Virus record (IMG/VR): IMGVR_UViG_3300027600_000049
Span: 1-59,110 of that record
Length of the DNA stretch: 59,110 nt
Direction: 5' to 3' (one strand)
Source of the DNA: a virus
Shown piece by piece: positions 23,735-30,819 of the stretch. How positions within the stretch are numbered: the stretch's first letter is position 1; every line of letters begins with the position of its first letter. The translations under genes and the position numbers were made by a program. The notes beneath the pieces were generated by a model that did no database searches, was not told where the DNA came from, and was given only the letters and a program-made list of their open reading frames with translations.

Positions 23735-24103
23735 ATGGCCGACACAAGTAAACGCAAAACCATGACCGTTGATGAGTATGAGCGCATGACAAATCGCCCA
23801 TATAAAAGCAAATTTAATTTTGCTGATTATCCAAAGCCTAGCTCTGGGGGTTATACCTACACGGGCGAAGGCGCTTCTGATAAAGCGGGCGCTGGGCGTG
23901 GTGGTCAGGGTGGCCCAACTGCTCAAGAGTTCAAAGAAGCCAACATGAGCGCGGCTGAGAAGAACGCCCGGCAAGATATTCTGGAAGAAAAGTACACCAG
24001 AAAAACCAAAGAGCAAGACTATGCAAAGGGTGGTAAGGTGTCAGCCTCATCCCGTGCTGACGGCATTGCACAACGGGGCAAGACTCGCGGGAAGATGTGC
24101 TGA
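23735..24103 (+). CDS. Hypothetical virion-associated protein with RADGIAQRGKTRGK tail, 122 aa
   Basis: Gly-rich disordered centre (GAGRGGQGGPTAQE), then KGGKVSASSRADGIA and the same QRGKTRGKMC end as its neighbour. Codon choice differs between the two tails, so they are not a recent copy. Start ATG at 23735, three bases after the upstream stop. Confidence 0.65.
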   Translation: MADTSKRKTMTVDEYERMTNRPYKSKFNFADYPKPSSGGYTYTGEGASDKAGAGRGGQGGPTAQEFKEANMSAAEKNARQDILEEKYTRKTKEQDYAKGGKVSASSRADGIAQRGKTRGKMC

Positions 24104-24351
24104 TGGAAATGGCTATCTGGAATGCTATTTTGACGGCCTTTCTGGGGCTACTTGGTTGGAATCTGAAAGAGAAGTCCGATGAGATCAAACGACTTCAGAT
24201 TTTGATCAACAAAACCCGAGAAGAAATGCCAAAAGAATACGTTACCAAGGTAGACTTGCATACAGACATTGATCGGATAATGGATAGATTAGACAGGTTT
24301 GAGAATAAACTTGACCTGTTTATGAAGGAGCAGCGAAGTGCCCTCTCATAG
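24103..24351 (+). CDS. Membrane-anchored coiled-coil protein, 82 aa
   Basis: N-terminal hydrophobic segment (AIWNAILTAFLGLLGWNL), then a charged coiled coil (KSDEIKRLQILINKTREE, then DRIMDRLDRFENKLDLFMKEQ). Small proteins of this form are common in environmental phages and could be virion or membrane-associated. ATG at 24103 overlaps the upstream TGA by one base. Confidence 0.65.
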   Translation: MEMAIWNAILTAFLGLLGWNLKEKSDEIKRLQILINKTREEMPKEYVTKVDLHTDIDRIMDRLDRFENKLDLFMKEQRSALS

Positions 24352-24820
24352 CGCCAAACAGCACAGATTCATGGAGGCGGTGGCCCACAATCCATCGTTC
24401 GCCAAGAAAGCAGGAGTCCCACAATCCGTGGGAAAAGAGTTTGCAAAAGCCGATAAAGGCAAAACATTTTCACGAGGTGGTGACATGAAAGAATCTAAAG
24501 CAATGGTTAAGAAAGAAATTGGCTTTATGAAAGCCAAGGGCGCTCCTAAATCCATGATGAAACATGAAATGTCCGAGATGATGGGCATGAAAAAGATGGC
24601 TGGCGGCGGTATGCCTATGGCTATGAAAGACGGAAAAAAAGTTCCTGCTTTTGCTGCTGACGGCGTAGGCAAGATGAAACATGGCGGCATGGCAAAGAAA
24701 ATGATGGGTGGCGGTATGTCTTATGCCAAGGGTGGTTCTGCATCTAGTCGTGCTGATGGCATTGCTCAAAAAGGCAAGACCAAAGGCAAGATGCTTGCAA
24801 AAGGCGGCAAAGCCTGCTAA
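24338..24820 (+). CDS. Met/Gly/Lys-rich virion-associated protein, 160 aa
   Basis: MPSHSAKQHRFMEAVAHNP, then FAKKAGVPQSVGKEFAKAD, is a widespread start of small phage proteins. A Met/Gly/Lys-rich middle (KMAGGGMPMAMKDGKKV) follows, then the ASSRADGIAQKGKTKGK tail. Highly basic. GTG start at 24338, supported by AAGGAG 9 bases upstream; it overlaps the previous gene by 14 bases. Confidence 0.7.
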   Translation: MPSHSAKQHRFMEAVAHNPSFAKKAGVPQSVGKEFAKADKGKTFSRGGDMKESKAMVKKEIGFMKAKGAPKSMMKHEMSEMMGMKKMAGGGMPMAMKDGKKVPAFAADGVGKMKHGGMAKKMMGGGMSYAKGGSASSRADGIAQKGKTKGKMLAKGGKAC

Positions 24821-24824
24821 TGCT

Positions 24825-25007
24825 ATGGCAACCTCAAAAACTGAAGCCGGAGTAGCTAGATCTTTAAAAAAAGCTGGGTTTTACGACCCAGGTAAAGATG
24901 CGTCCAAACGGCTAAGTATTATCAACAAAGTTACAACCAAGCCTCAACGGGTAAAGATGGTTGATAAATTGTTTTTAGCCAAAAAAGTTAAAGGTGCTAA
25001 AAAATGA
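24825..25007 (+). CDS. Hypothetical basic protein, 60 aa
   Basis: MATSKTEAGVARSLKKAGFYDP, then RLSIINKVTTKPQRVKMVD. Basic and helical. ATG at 24825, four bases after the upstream stop. Four-base overlap with the next gene. Not assigned. Confidence 0.6.
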   Translation: MATSKTEAGVARSLKKAGFYDPGKDASKRLSIINKVTTKPQRVKMVDKLFLAKKVKGAKK

Positions 25008-25279
25008 GAGCAAGCCGTGGTATGGGATCAATAAACCCTTCCAAAATGCCCAAGGGGGTGAGGAAGGCTAGGCGTGATGACACTGACTTCACTCAGTACG
25101 CTGAGGGGGGTAAGGTCAACGCTGCTGGAAACTATACCAAGCCCAGCTTGCGCAAGAAGATTGTGTCGCAGGTCAAGGCAGCGGCAACTCATGGCACGGG
25201 CGCAGGCCAATGGTCAGCCCGTAAGGCGCAGCTTGTGGCTAAGAAGTACAAAGCGGCTGGAGGAGGTTATCGTGATTAA
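25004..25279 (+). CDS. Conserved basic phage protein, 91 aa
   Basis: GMGSINPSKMPKG at the start, YAEGGKVNAAGNYTKPSLRKKI, then GTGAGQWSARKAQLVAKKYKAAGGGYRD form a signature seen widely in environmental podovirus structural operons. Basic, probably DNA- or virion-associated; no known function. Confidence 0.75.
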   Translation: MRASRGMGSINPSKMPKGVRKARRDDTDFTQYAEGGKVNAAGNYTKPSLRKKIVSQVKAAATHGTGAGQWSARKAQLVAKKYKAAGGGYRD

Positions 25280-25397
25280 AGGACATATGGACGATTGCGC
25301 CGTGATGCAAGATGGCCCTTGCACTTGTGGCACGGATGAAATTTTAGAAGAGTTGGCACTTGAAGATGCTGGCTTGACCGCTGAAGACTTTGAATGA
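25272..25397 (+). CDS. Hypothetical small protein, 41 aa
   Basis: GTG start at 25272 preceded by a strong GGAGGAGG site inside the upstream gene's end. MIKGHMDDCAVMQDGPCTCG, then an acidic helix (DEILEELALEDAGL). Cys spacing CX7CXC may bind metal. Four-base overlap with the next gene. Confidence 0.6.
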   Translation: MIKGHMDDCAVMQDGPCTCGTDEILEELALEDAGLTAEDFE

Positions 25398-25627
25398 AAG
25401 CACCGCAGACTTCCCTTAAAAACTGGGGCGACCAGAAATGGCGCACTAAGTCGGGGAAGCCTTCGTCAAAAACAGGTGAGAGGTATCTCCCTGAAGCCGC
25501 TATTAAGTCTTTGTCCCCTGCTGAGTACGCTGCAACAACCAAAGCTAAGCGCAAAGGTAAGGCGGCAGGTAAGCAGTTTGTGGCCCAGCCTAAAGTCATA
25601 GCAAAGAAAACAGCAGGTTTTAGATAA
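25394..25627 (+). CDS. DUF5872-like basic phage protein, 77 aa
   Basis: SLKNWGDQKWRTKSGKPSSKTGERYLP, then IKSLSPAEYAATTKAKRKGKA and the end QFVAQPKVIAKKTAGFR, fit DUF5872, a small Lys-rich family common in phages. Possibly binds DNA. Coupled to neighbours by overlaps. Confidence 0.75.
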   Translation: MKAPQTSLKNWGDQKWRTKSGKPSSKTGERYLPEAAIKSLSPAEYAATTKAKRKGKAAGKQFVAQPKVIAKKTAGFR

Positions 25628-26562
25628 TGGCATACAGCACTGGCACTTCAGCGTTCAACATGGAGTTTACGGAGATCGCCGAGGAGGCGTGGGAACGTGC
25701 TGGGCGTGAAATGCGTAGTGGCTATGACTTGCGAACAGCCCGCAGGTCAATGAATTTGATGACCATTGAATGGGCAAATCGTGGTCTAAATATGTGGACT
25801 ATCGAGGCTGGATCATTCCCTTTGACGCCAGGATTGAACACCTATGCGCTGCCATCGGACACCATTGATCTGCTGGATCATGTGATTCGAACGGGTGCAA
25901 ATAGCTCTTCAACCCAGGCAGACCTGACTATTTCCCGCATTAGTGTTTCTACTTATGCAACCATTCCCAACAAATTGCAGCAAGCTAGGCCAATCCAGGT
26001 CTGGATTCAGCGTTTGTCTGGTGAAACAAACCCCACTACTTTGCTGACAAGTGGAAGCGTTACCACCACGGCAACCACGATTACGTTGACTTCCACTGTT
26101 GGATTAGCGTCTTCTGGGTTTATCAAGCTGGACAATGAAATCATTTACTACGGCTACATCTCTGGGAACGAGATAGGTTCATGCTTCCGTGGGCAAGCTA
26201 ACACTACCGCAGCTACGCACACGACTGCTACGGCGGTATTTGTGCCCCAGCTACCAGCGGTAACAGTGTGGCCTACGCCAGATAACTCTACATCGTATGA
26301 GTTTGTGTATTACCGTATGCGCCGGATCCAAGATGCCGGGTCTGGTATCCAGGTTGCAGACATGAATTTCCGTTTCTTGCCCTGTGTAGTATCGGGTTTG
26401 GCTTACTACATTGCCATGAAGGTACCTGAATTGCAGGGCCGCATGGATATGCTGAAGATGGCATATGACGAGCAATTTACTTTGGCGGCTGGTGAAGATC
26501 ACGAGAAAGCGCCGATCAGGTTTGTGCCGAGACAGATGTTCATAGGTGGGAGTACGCCCTAA
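25627..26562 (+). CDS. Head-tail adaptor / tail accessory protein (P22 gp4-like), 311 aa
   Basis: FTEIAEEAWERAGREMRSGYDLRTARRSMNL is the helical start of tail accessory/connector proteins, and the beta-rich centre with TLTSTVGLASSGFIKLDNE is an inserted surface module. It ends with helices near 240-300. Such proteins extend the portal ring. A one-mismatch dyad copy lies at 26052-26065. Start and end use TAATG junctions. Confidence 0.65.
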   Translation: MAYSTGTSAFNMEFTEIAEEAWERAGREMRSGYDLRTARRSMNLMTIEWANRGLNMWTIEAGSFPLTPGLNTYALPSDTIDLLDHVIRTGANSSSTQADLTISRISVSTYATIPNKLQQARPIQVWIQRLSGETNPTTLLTSGSVTTTATTITLTSTVGLASSGFIKLDNEIIYYGYISGNEIGSCFRGQANTTAATHTTATAVFVPQLPAVTVWPTPDNSTSYEFVYYRMRRIQDAGSGIQVADMNFRFLPCVVSGLAYYIAMKVPELQGRMDMLKMAYDEQFTLAAGEDHEKAPIRFVPRQMFIGGSTP

Positions 26563-26975
26563 TGGGTAATGCATACTCATCAGGCAAGTTTGCAATTGCT
26601 GAGTGTGACCGATGCGGGCAGCAGTTCAAACTTAAGAAGCTCAAGACCGAGGTTGTAAAGACCAAGCGGTATGAGATCAAAGTTTGTCCTGAGTGCTGGG
26701 ATCCTGATCATCCTCAATTGTTGCTGGGTATGTATCCAGTGGAGGATCCGCAGGCTCTGAGAGCGCCCAGGCGGGACACAACGTATGTCACGGCAGGGCC
26801 GAATGGCTTGCAGATTGACAATACTGGATTTGGTGGATACCCAACTGGAGGTTCCAGGGATATACAGTGGGGCTGGAGTCCGGTTGGCGGATCTAGCTTT
26901 TTTGATGTAGCACTGACGCCAAACTACTTGGTGGCAACGGCAAGTGTTGGTACAGTAACGGTTAGCACAACTTAG
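26562..26975 (+). CDS. Zinc-ribbon phage protein, 137 aa
   Basis: CDRCGQQFKLKKLKTE (15-30), then KVCPECWDPDHPQ, form a CX2C...CX2C zinc ribbon, followed by a Gly-rich tail. The family is common in environmental phage structural operons; role unknown. Confidence 0.7.
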   Translation: MGNAYSSGKFAIAECDRCGQQFKLKKLKTEVVKTKRYEIKVCPECWDPDHPQLLLGMYPVEDPQALRAPRRDTTYVTAGPNGLQIDNTGFGGYPTGGSRDIQWGWSPVGGSSFFDVALTPNYLVATASVGTVTVSTT

Positions 26976-26983
26976 GAGCAGAT

Positions 26984-27160
26984 ATGGACAAGAAGCAAGT
27001 TAAGGCAATTGCCGACACCGAAGCCAAGAAAATGGTCAAAGGCCATGAATCTCGTATGCACACCAAGGGCATGAAAGCCGGTGGCCCTACCAGCATGGAT
27101 CGCAAGATGTACGGGAAGAATCTTTCCCGCGCAATGAACCAGAAATCTGGGAGCAAATAA
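26984..27160 (+). CDS. Conserved basic phage protein, 58 aa
   Basis: MDKKQVKAIADTEAKKMVKG, then HESRMHTKGMKAGGPTSMDR and MYGKNLSRAMNQK: a recurrent short phage family (KAGGPTS, NxARAxNQ signature), unknown function. Strong AGGAG before ATG 26984. The last base is shared with the next ATG. Confidence 0.7.
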   Translation: MDKKQVKAIADTEAKKMVKGHESRMHTKGMKAGGPTSMDRKMYGKNLSRAMNQKSGSK

Positions 27161-27423
27161 TGGCTAAATTTAGCAACAAGATGATGGGCAAGGAAGTTGG
27201 CGATGCGGCAACGTATGCTGTTCCTCATACTATGAAGGGTAAAGCTGCTCCTATGCAGACAAACCCTGGCAAAGAGCCGAATGGTAGTGCAGCCGCAAAT
27301 GTGAATATGTCTGTTGGCAACATCAATCGCAATGGTTACTCTGCACCTAAGACTGACGGCATCAAAATCCGTGGTACTGGCGCAGCCACCAAGGGCGTGA
27401 TGGCAAGAGGCCCGATGGCATGA
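27160..27423 (+). CDS. Hypothetical virion-associated protein, 87 aa
   Basis: Starts MAKFSNKMMGKEVGDAATYA. The end, DGIKIRGTGAATKGVMARGPM, is a signature tail found in small structural-operon proteins of many phages. Gly/Ala/Met-rich, flexible. Overlaps the next gene by 4 bases. Confidence 0.7.
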   Translation: MAKFSNKMMGKEVGDAATYAVPHTMKGKAAPMQTNPGKEPNGSAAANVNMSVGNINRNGYSAPKTDGIKIRGTGAATKGVMARGPMA

Positions 27424-28079
27424 CTTACAACGAATTGGTCATTGCTGTTTCTGACTACTGTGAGAACACGTTTCCCACGGTAGACATGAACATAATGATT
27501 AAGCAGGCTGAGCAGCGTATCTATAACACTGTTCAGTTGTCTAACTTGCGCAAGAACGTGACGGGGACAATCACGGCAGGCAATCAATACTTGTCAGCCC
27601 CTGATGATCCAAGTTTTCTCTCTGCTTATTCGTTGGCTGTGATTGACGGAAGCGACTATCTTTATTTGCTAAATAAAGATGTTAACTTCATGCGTGAGGC
27701 GTACCCAAATACGTCAGTGGCGTACCGTGGCAAGCCCAAGCACTATGCTATTTTTGGCCCGCAATCAACGGCTGCAACAGAGTTGTCTTTCATCCTTGGC
27801 CCTACGCCAGATGCAACGTATTCAGTTGAGTTGCACTACTACTACTATCCAGAGTCCATTGTGACTGCTGGAACAACATGGCTGGGCGAACACTTTGATT
27901 CTGCTCTGCTCAATGGCACGTTGGTAGAGGCAATTCGATACATGAAGGGTGAGCCAGATCTGGTCAAGTTTTACCAAGATATGTATTTGCAGTCTATTGC
28001 GCTGCTCAAGAATTTGGGCGATGGCAAACAGCGTATGGATGCTTATCGTGATGGTCAGGTCAGAACGGCAGTCCAATGA
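27420..28079 (+). CDS. Phage adaptor protein (connector), 219 aa
   Basis: MTYNELVIAVSDYCENTFPTVD, then IKQAEQRIYNTVQLSNLRKN, matches the phage adaptor family (gp6/tail-tube-A-like). In podoviruses this forms a ring between portal and tail hub. The C-terminal part has helices with AIRYMKGEPDLVKFYQDMY. Confidence 0.78.
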   Translation: MTYNELVIAVSDYCENTFPTVDMNIMIKQAEQRIYNTVQLSNLRKNVTGTITAGNQYLSAPDDPSFLSAYSLAVIDGSDYLYLLNKDVNFMREAYPNTSVAYRGKPKHYAIFGPQSTAATELSFILGPTPDATYSVELHYYYYPESIVTAGTTWLGEHFDSALLNGTLVEAIRYMKGEPDLVKFYQDMYLQSIALLKNLGDGKQRMDAYRDGQVRTAVQ

Positions 28080-28504
28080 GCATTGTTCAAACACAAACTA
28101 CCAGCTTCAAAGCTGAGCTTTATCAGGGCATCCATGACTTGACCACGGATGTGATCAAGATTGCCCTGTATACAGCGAATGCTAATTTGAATGAAGGCAC
28201 AACCGTTTACTCCACTAGCAATGAGGCAAGTGGGGGAAACTATGCGCCTGGGGGTTTGCAGTTAACACCGATCACGGTGAGCAGTTCTGGATACACAGCC
28301 TATGTAGGCTTTCCAAATGTGTCATGGACAGGTGTAATCACAGCCCGGTGTGCTTTGATCTACAACTCAAGCGTGAAGGAAGGGTTGAGTGGCAGGTCAA
28401 TAGCCGTGTTGGACTTTGGTTCTGACAAGACATCAGTCACCACGTTCTTAATCACGATGCCAGCCAACACATCAACCACAGCACTGATCAGGAGTTCAAA
28501 TTGA
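28076..28504 (+). CDS. Putative tail/virion protein, 142 aa
   Basis: Opens with TSFKAELYQGIHDLTTDVIKI, then ALYTANANLNEGTTVYS. A paralogue at 28706-29182 shares TTSF, ALY, TTAYSASGE, ALIYNS and TFLITMP positions, so the pair arose by duplication. Beta-rich. Similar proteins are common in podovirus tails; exact place unknown. Confidence 0.68.
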   Translation: MSIVQTQTTSFKAELYQGIHDLTTDVIKIALYTANANLNEGTTVYSTSNEASGGNYAPGGLQLTPITVSSSGYTAYVGFPNVSWTGVITARCALIYNSSVKEGLSGRSIAVLDFGSDKTSVTTFLITMPANTSTTALIRSSN

Positions 28505-28695
28505 TAGTCACGACCACCAAGGGCGAAATGGATGATTCTTTGCTTGAGAAGCGGGAAGGAACCGTGGACAATGACAATGAGTTGACCACCTGGGTTGAGT
28601 ATTGGCTGGAGGGCGAACTTGTACATCGTTCTGCCCATGTCCAGTTGAAGAAAATGCCGGTTTTTGCCGGTGCTGAAGCCGCATCATTAGGTTAA
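28501..28695 (+). CDS. Hypothetical protein, 64 aa
   Basis: TTG start at 28501, overlapping the upstream stop and preceded by CAGGAG 7 bases ahead, which supports this start over ATG 28528. Sequence MIVTTTKGEMDDSLLEKREG, then ELTTWVEYWLEGELVHRSAHV, a small beta protein. Sits between the two duplicated virion genes. Confidence 0.6.
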   Translation: MIVTTTKGEMDDSLLEKREGTVDNDNELTTWVEYWLEGELVHRSAHVQLKKMPVFAGAEAASLG

Positions 28696-28705
28696 AGGAA
28701 ACATC

Positions 28706-29182
28706 ATGGCAAACACACAAGCAATGACCACTTCGTTCTTGGGCGAGGTTTTGACAGCAACTCACAACTTTGGCACTGCACCGATCCGTGCAGCCACCAC
28801 TGCTGACACGTTTAAAGCGGCCTTGTATCTTGCGTCAGCAACGATCAATGCTTCTACCACGGCTTATTCGGCCTCTGGTGAAGTGTCTGGTACTGGGTAC
28901 TCTGCTGGTGGCGTGACGGTGACCAATGCAACGGCTCCGCTATCTTCAAACACCTCGACAACCGCAGGCACAGCGTACTGGACGCCTTCGGCTTCGATCA
29001 GCTACACCACGGTGACGTTGACCACGGCGTTTGATGCAGTGTTGATCTATAACTCAACACAGAGTAACAAGGCCGTTAGTGTTCACACCTTTGGTTCGCA
29101 GACGATCACGGCTGGAACCTTCACCTTGACGATGCCTTCCAACACGACTTCGACTGCTCTGTTGCGCTTGGCTACCACCTAA
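28706..29182 (+). CDS. Putative tail/virion protein, paralogue of 28076-28504, 158 aa
   Basis: TTSFLGEVLTATHNFGTAP, then AALYLASATINASTTAYSASG and AVLIYNSTQSNKAVSVHTF, line up with the gene at 28076. It is longer by a Thr/Ser-rich loop. AAAGGAAACATC before the ATG. Confidence 0.68.
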   Translation: MANTQAMTTSFLGEVLTATHNFGTAPIRAATTADTFKAALYLASATINASTTAYSASGEVSGTGYSAGGVTVTNATAPLSSNTSTTAGTAYWTPSASISYTTVTLTTAFDAVLIYNSTQSNKAVSVHTFGSQTITAGTFTLTMPSNTTSTALLRLATT

Positions 29183-29193
29183 AGGGGTAAGCC

Positions 29194-30015
29194 GTGTCTC
29201 TCGGGTGGGGTGATGGCACATGGGGGAGTAACGGATGGGGCGGTACTCTTGACCTCACAGGTAATACCGCCACAGGCGCGGTAGGATCTGCCACACCAAA
29301 CCTTATCATTGCGCTCACGGGGGTATCAGCCTCTGGTGCGGTTGGGACGATGGCTCCCAGCACCTCAGAGGGTGAAGACGGCGATATAGCGAATGGATTT
29401 GTTGGTAATGTAGGGGTAACCCTAGAGGTTGCGCTGACGGGTGTTTCTGCGGCGGGATCAGTTGGTAACGTTACCAGCGGTCAAGATGCAGCAATTACCA
29501 GCGTATTGGCATCTGGTGCAGTTGGGTCTATCACGACATCAAGATTGGTGGCGCTGACGGGCGTTGAAGCATCTGGAGCTACTGGTAACGTTACCGGTGA
29601 CAAGAGCAGTGCTTTGACGGGTGTTGAGGCGTCTGGGGCCGTAGGAACGGTTGTTCAGAGCGCAGCGGTCAGTTTGACGGGTAATCTAGCAACAGGATCC
29701 CCAGGCGGAGTAATTGTCCCTCTGCCATCGTTGCAGGCAGATGGTTCCGTGGGAACGGTTGTCAGTGGAATATCCATTGCTTTGTCTGGAGTGTTGGCAT
29801 CAGGATCCGTTGGAACGGTGTCAGTGGCTGCAAGGTCACTGGCTTTGACAGGCGTAAGCGCAGCAGGTGCGGTTGGTGATGTTATTGCGGTTTATTGGAA
29901 ACCTATAGATGACACGCAGGTCGCATCGTGGCAAAATATCAGCAACCCGCAGACTCCTAATTGGTCAAATGTTTCAGACGAACAGACCGCCAATTGGGAA
30001 GAAGTCGTAACTTGA
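29194..30015 (+). CDS. Repeat-rich virion protein, 273 aa
   Basis: About ten tandem repeats of a 17-25 residue unit like ALTGVSASGAVGTV (examples ALTGVEASGATGNV, ALSGVLASGSVGTV), forming a probable beta-solenoid. An N-terminal GWGDGTWGSNGWGG segment and a C-terminal QVASWQNISNPQTPNWSN segment cap it. Such proteins decorate phage tails or heads. GTG start 29194 after AAAGGGGTAA. Two dyad copies (29463, 29583) sit at the equivalent repeat step. Confidence 0.7.
   Translation: MSLGWGDGTWGSNGWGGTLDLTGNTATGAVGSATPNLIIALTGVSASGAVGTMAPSTSEGEDGDIANGFVGNVGVTLEVALTGVSAAGSVGNVTSGQDAAITSVLASGAVGSITTSRLVALTGVEASGATGNVTGDKSSALTGVEASGAVGTVVQSAAVSLTGNLATGSPGGVIVPLPSLQADGSVGTVVSGISIALSGVLASGSVGTVSVAARSLALTGVSAAGAVGDVIAVYWKPIDDTQVASWQNISNPQTPNWSNVSDEQTANWEEVVT
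29463..29476. repeat. Window-wide dyad, exact copy (TGGTAACGTTACCA)
   Basis: Perfect 14-base palindrome inside the repeat-rich virion gene, read GNVTS. A one-mismatch copy follows at 29583-29596, one to two protein repeats later. Confidence 0.7.
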
Positions 30016-30023
30016 AAGTGAAA

Positions 30024-30818
30024 ATGCTGGTTTATAAGATCACGAATAACGTAAACGGCCACGGCTACATTGGGATCACTCAATGTGCCTTGGCAAAGCG
30101 TTGGCGTGAACACTTGTGTGCGGCACGAACGGGAAGCGGTAAACGCCTGTACAGGGCCATGCGTAAATATGGCACAGACAACTTCAGCATTGCCGTGTTG
30201 TATGAGGCAAAATCATTTGAAGAGCTTCAAAGGGTTGAGTGTCAACTTATCATTGAACACAACACTCACGCCAAGAATGGCGAGGGGTATAACTTGACGG
30301 CTGGCGGTGAAGGCAAAGACCGCATGGATCAGTTGTTTGGCGAAGCCATTCCAAGCTCACTGCTTACCGAAGAGATTGTGGCATTTGCCAGGGATCCGCA
30401 ACACTGGAACATTTCCAATGCAGATGTGTTGGGCATGATTGCCAAGAAATTTGATCTTGATTGTGCAATTGATACAGTCAAGGATGCCCGTAACGGCAGT
30501 TCATGGACTCATTTAAACGCAAAATACCCGCCAATTAAGCGTGGGCGTGGTGTGCGGCATGATGTAGTCTCTGAAGAAGTGCAATCGGCAAGAAAAGAAA
30601 CACTTGCAAAACACCGTTCTGAAGCTGTTGCGGCATCAGCAAAAACACGTACAGGAAAACGTAGCTGCACCGCTAAGTTGTCTGAGCAGGCGGTATGCGA
30701 TATATTCTTCCATAATGAATCATTGAACAAAACTGCGGCTAAATTTGGCATCAGTAAAAAAATGGTTGTTTTAATTAAACAACGTAAAGCGCATACATAT
30801 TTGACTCAAGGACTTTGA
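30024..30818 (+). CDS. GIY-YIG homing endonuclease, 264 aa
   Basis: Free-standing homing nuclease between two virion genes. YKITNNVNGHGYIGITQ carries the YIG half of GIY-YIG (the GIY half reads YKI). LAKRWREHL follows with the catalytic Arg-type position, and VECQLIIEHNT supplies a Glu. The C-terminal DNA-binding end has helix-turn-helix character (LNKTAAKFGISKKMVVLIKQR). Start at ATG 30024 or GTG 30018. It ends one base before the tail fibre ATG. Confidence 0.85.
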   Translation: MLVYKITNNVNGHGYIGITQCALAKRWREHLCAARTGSGKRLYRAMRKYGTDNFSIAVLYEAKSFEELQRVECQLIIEHNTHAKNGEGYNLTAGGEGKDRMDQLFGEAIPSSLLTEEIVAFARDPQHWNISNADVLGMIAKKFDLDCAIDTVKDARNGSSWTHLNAKYPPIKRGRGVRHDVVSEEVQSARKETLAKHRSEAVAASAKTRTGKRSCTAKLSEQAVCDIFFHNESLNKTAAKFGISKKMVVLIKQRKAHTYLTQGL

Positions 30819-30819
30819 A

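Noticed and set aside
29961-30023. Earlier start for the GIY-YIG gene
   Set aside because: The extra residues precede the conserved start of the nuclease domain and overlap the upstream gene's coding end.
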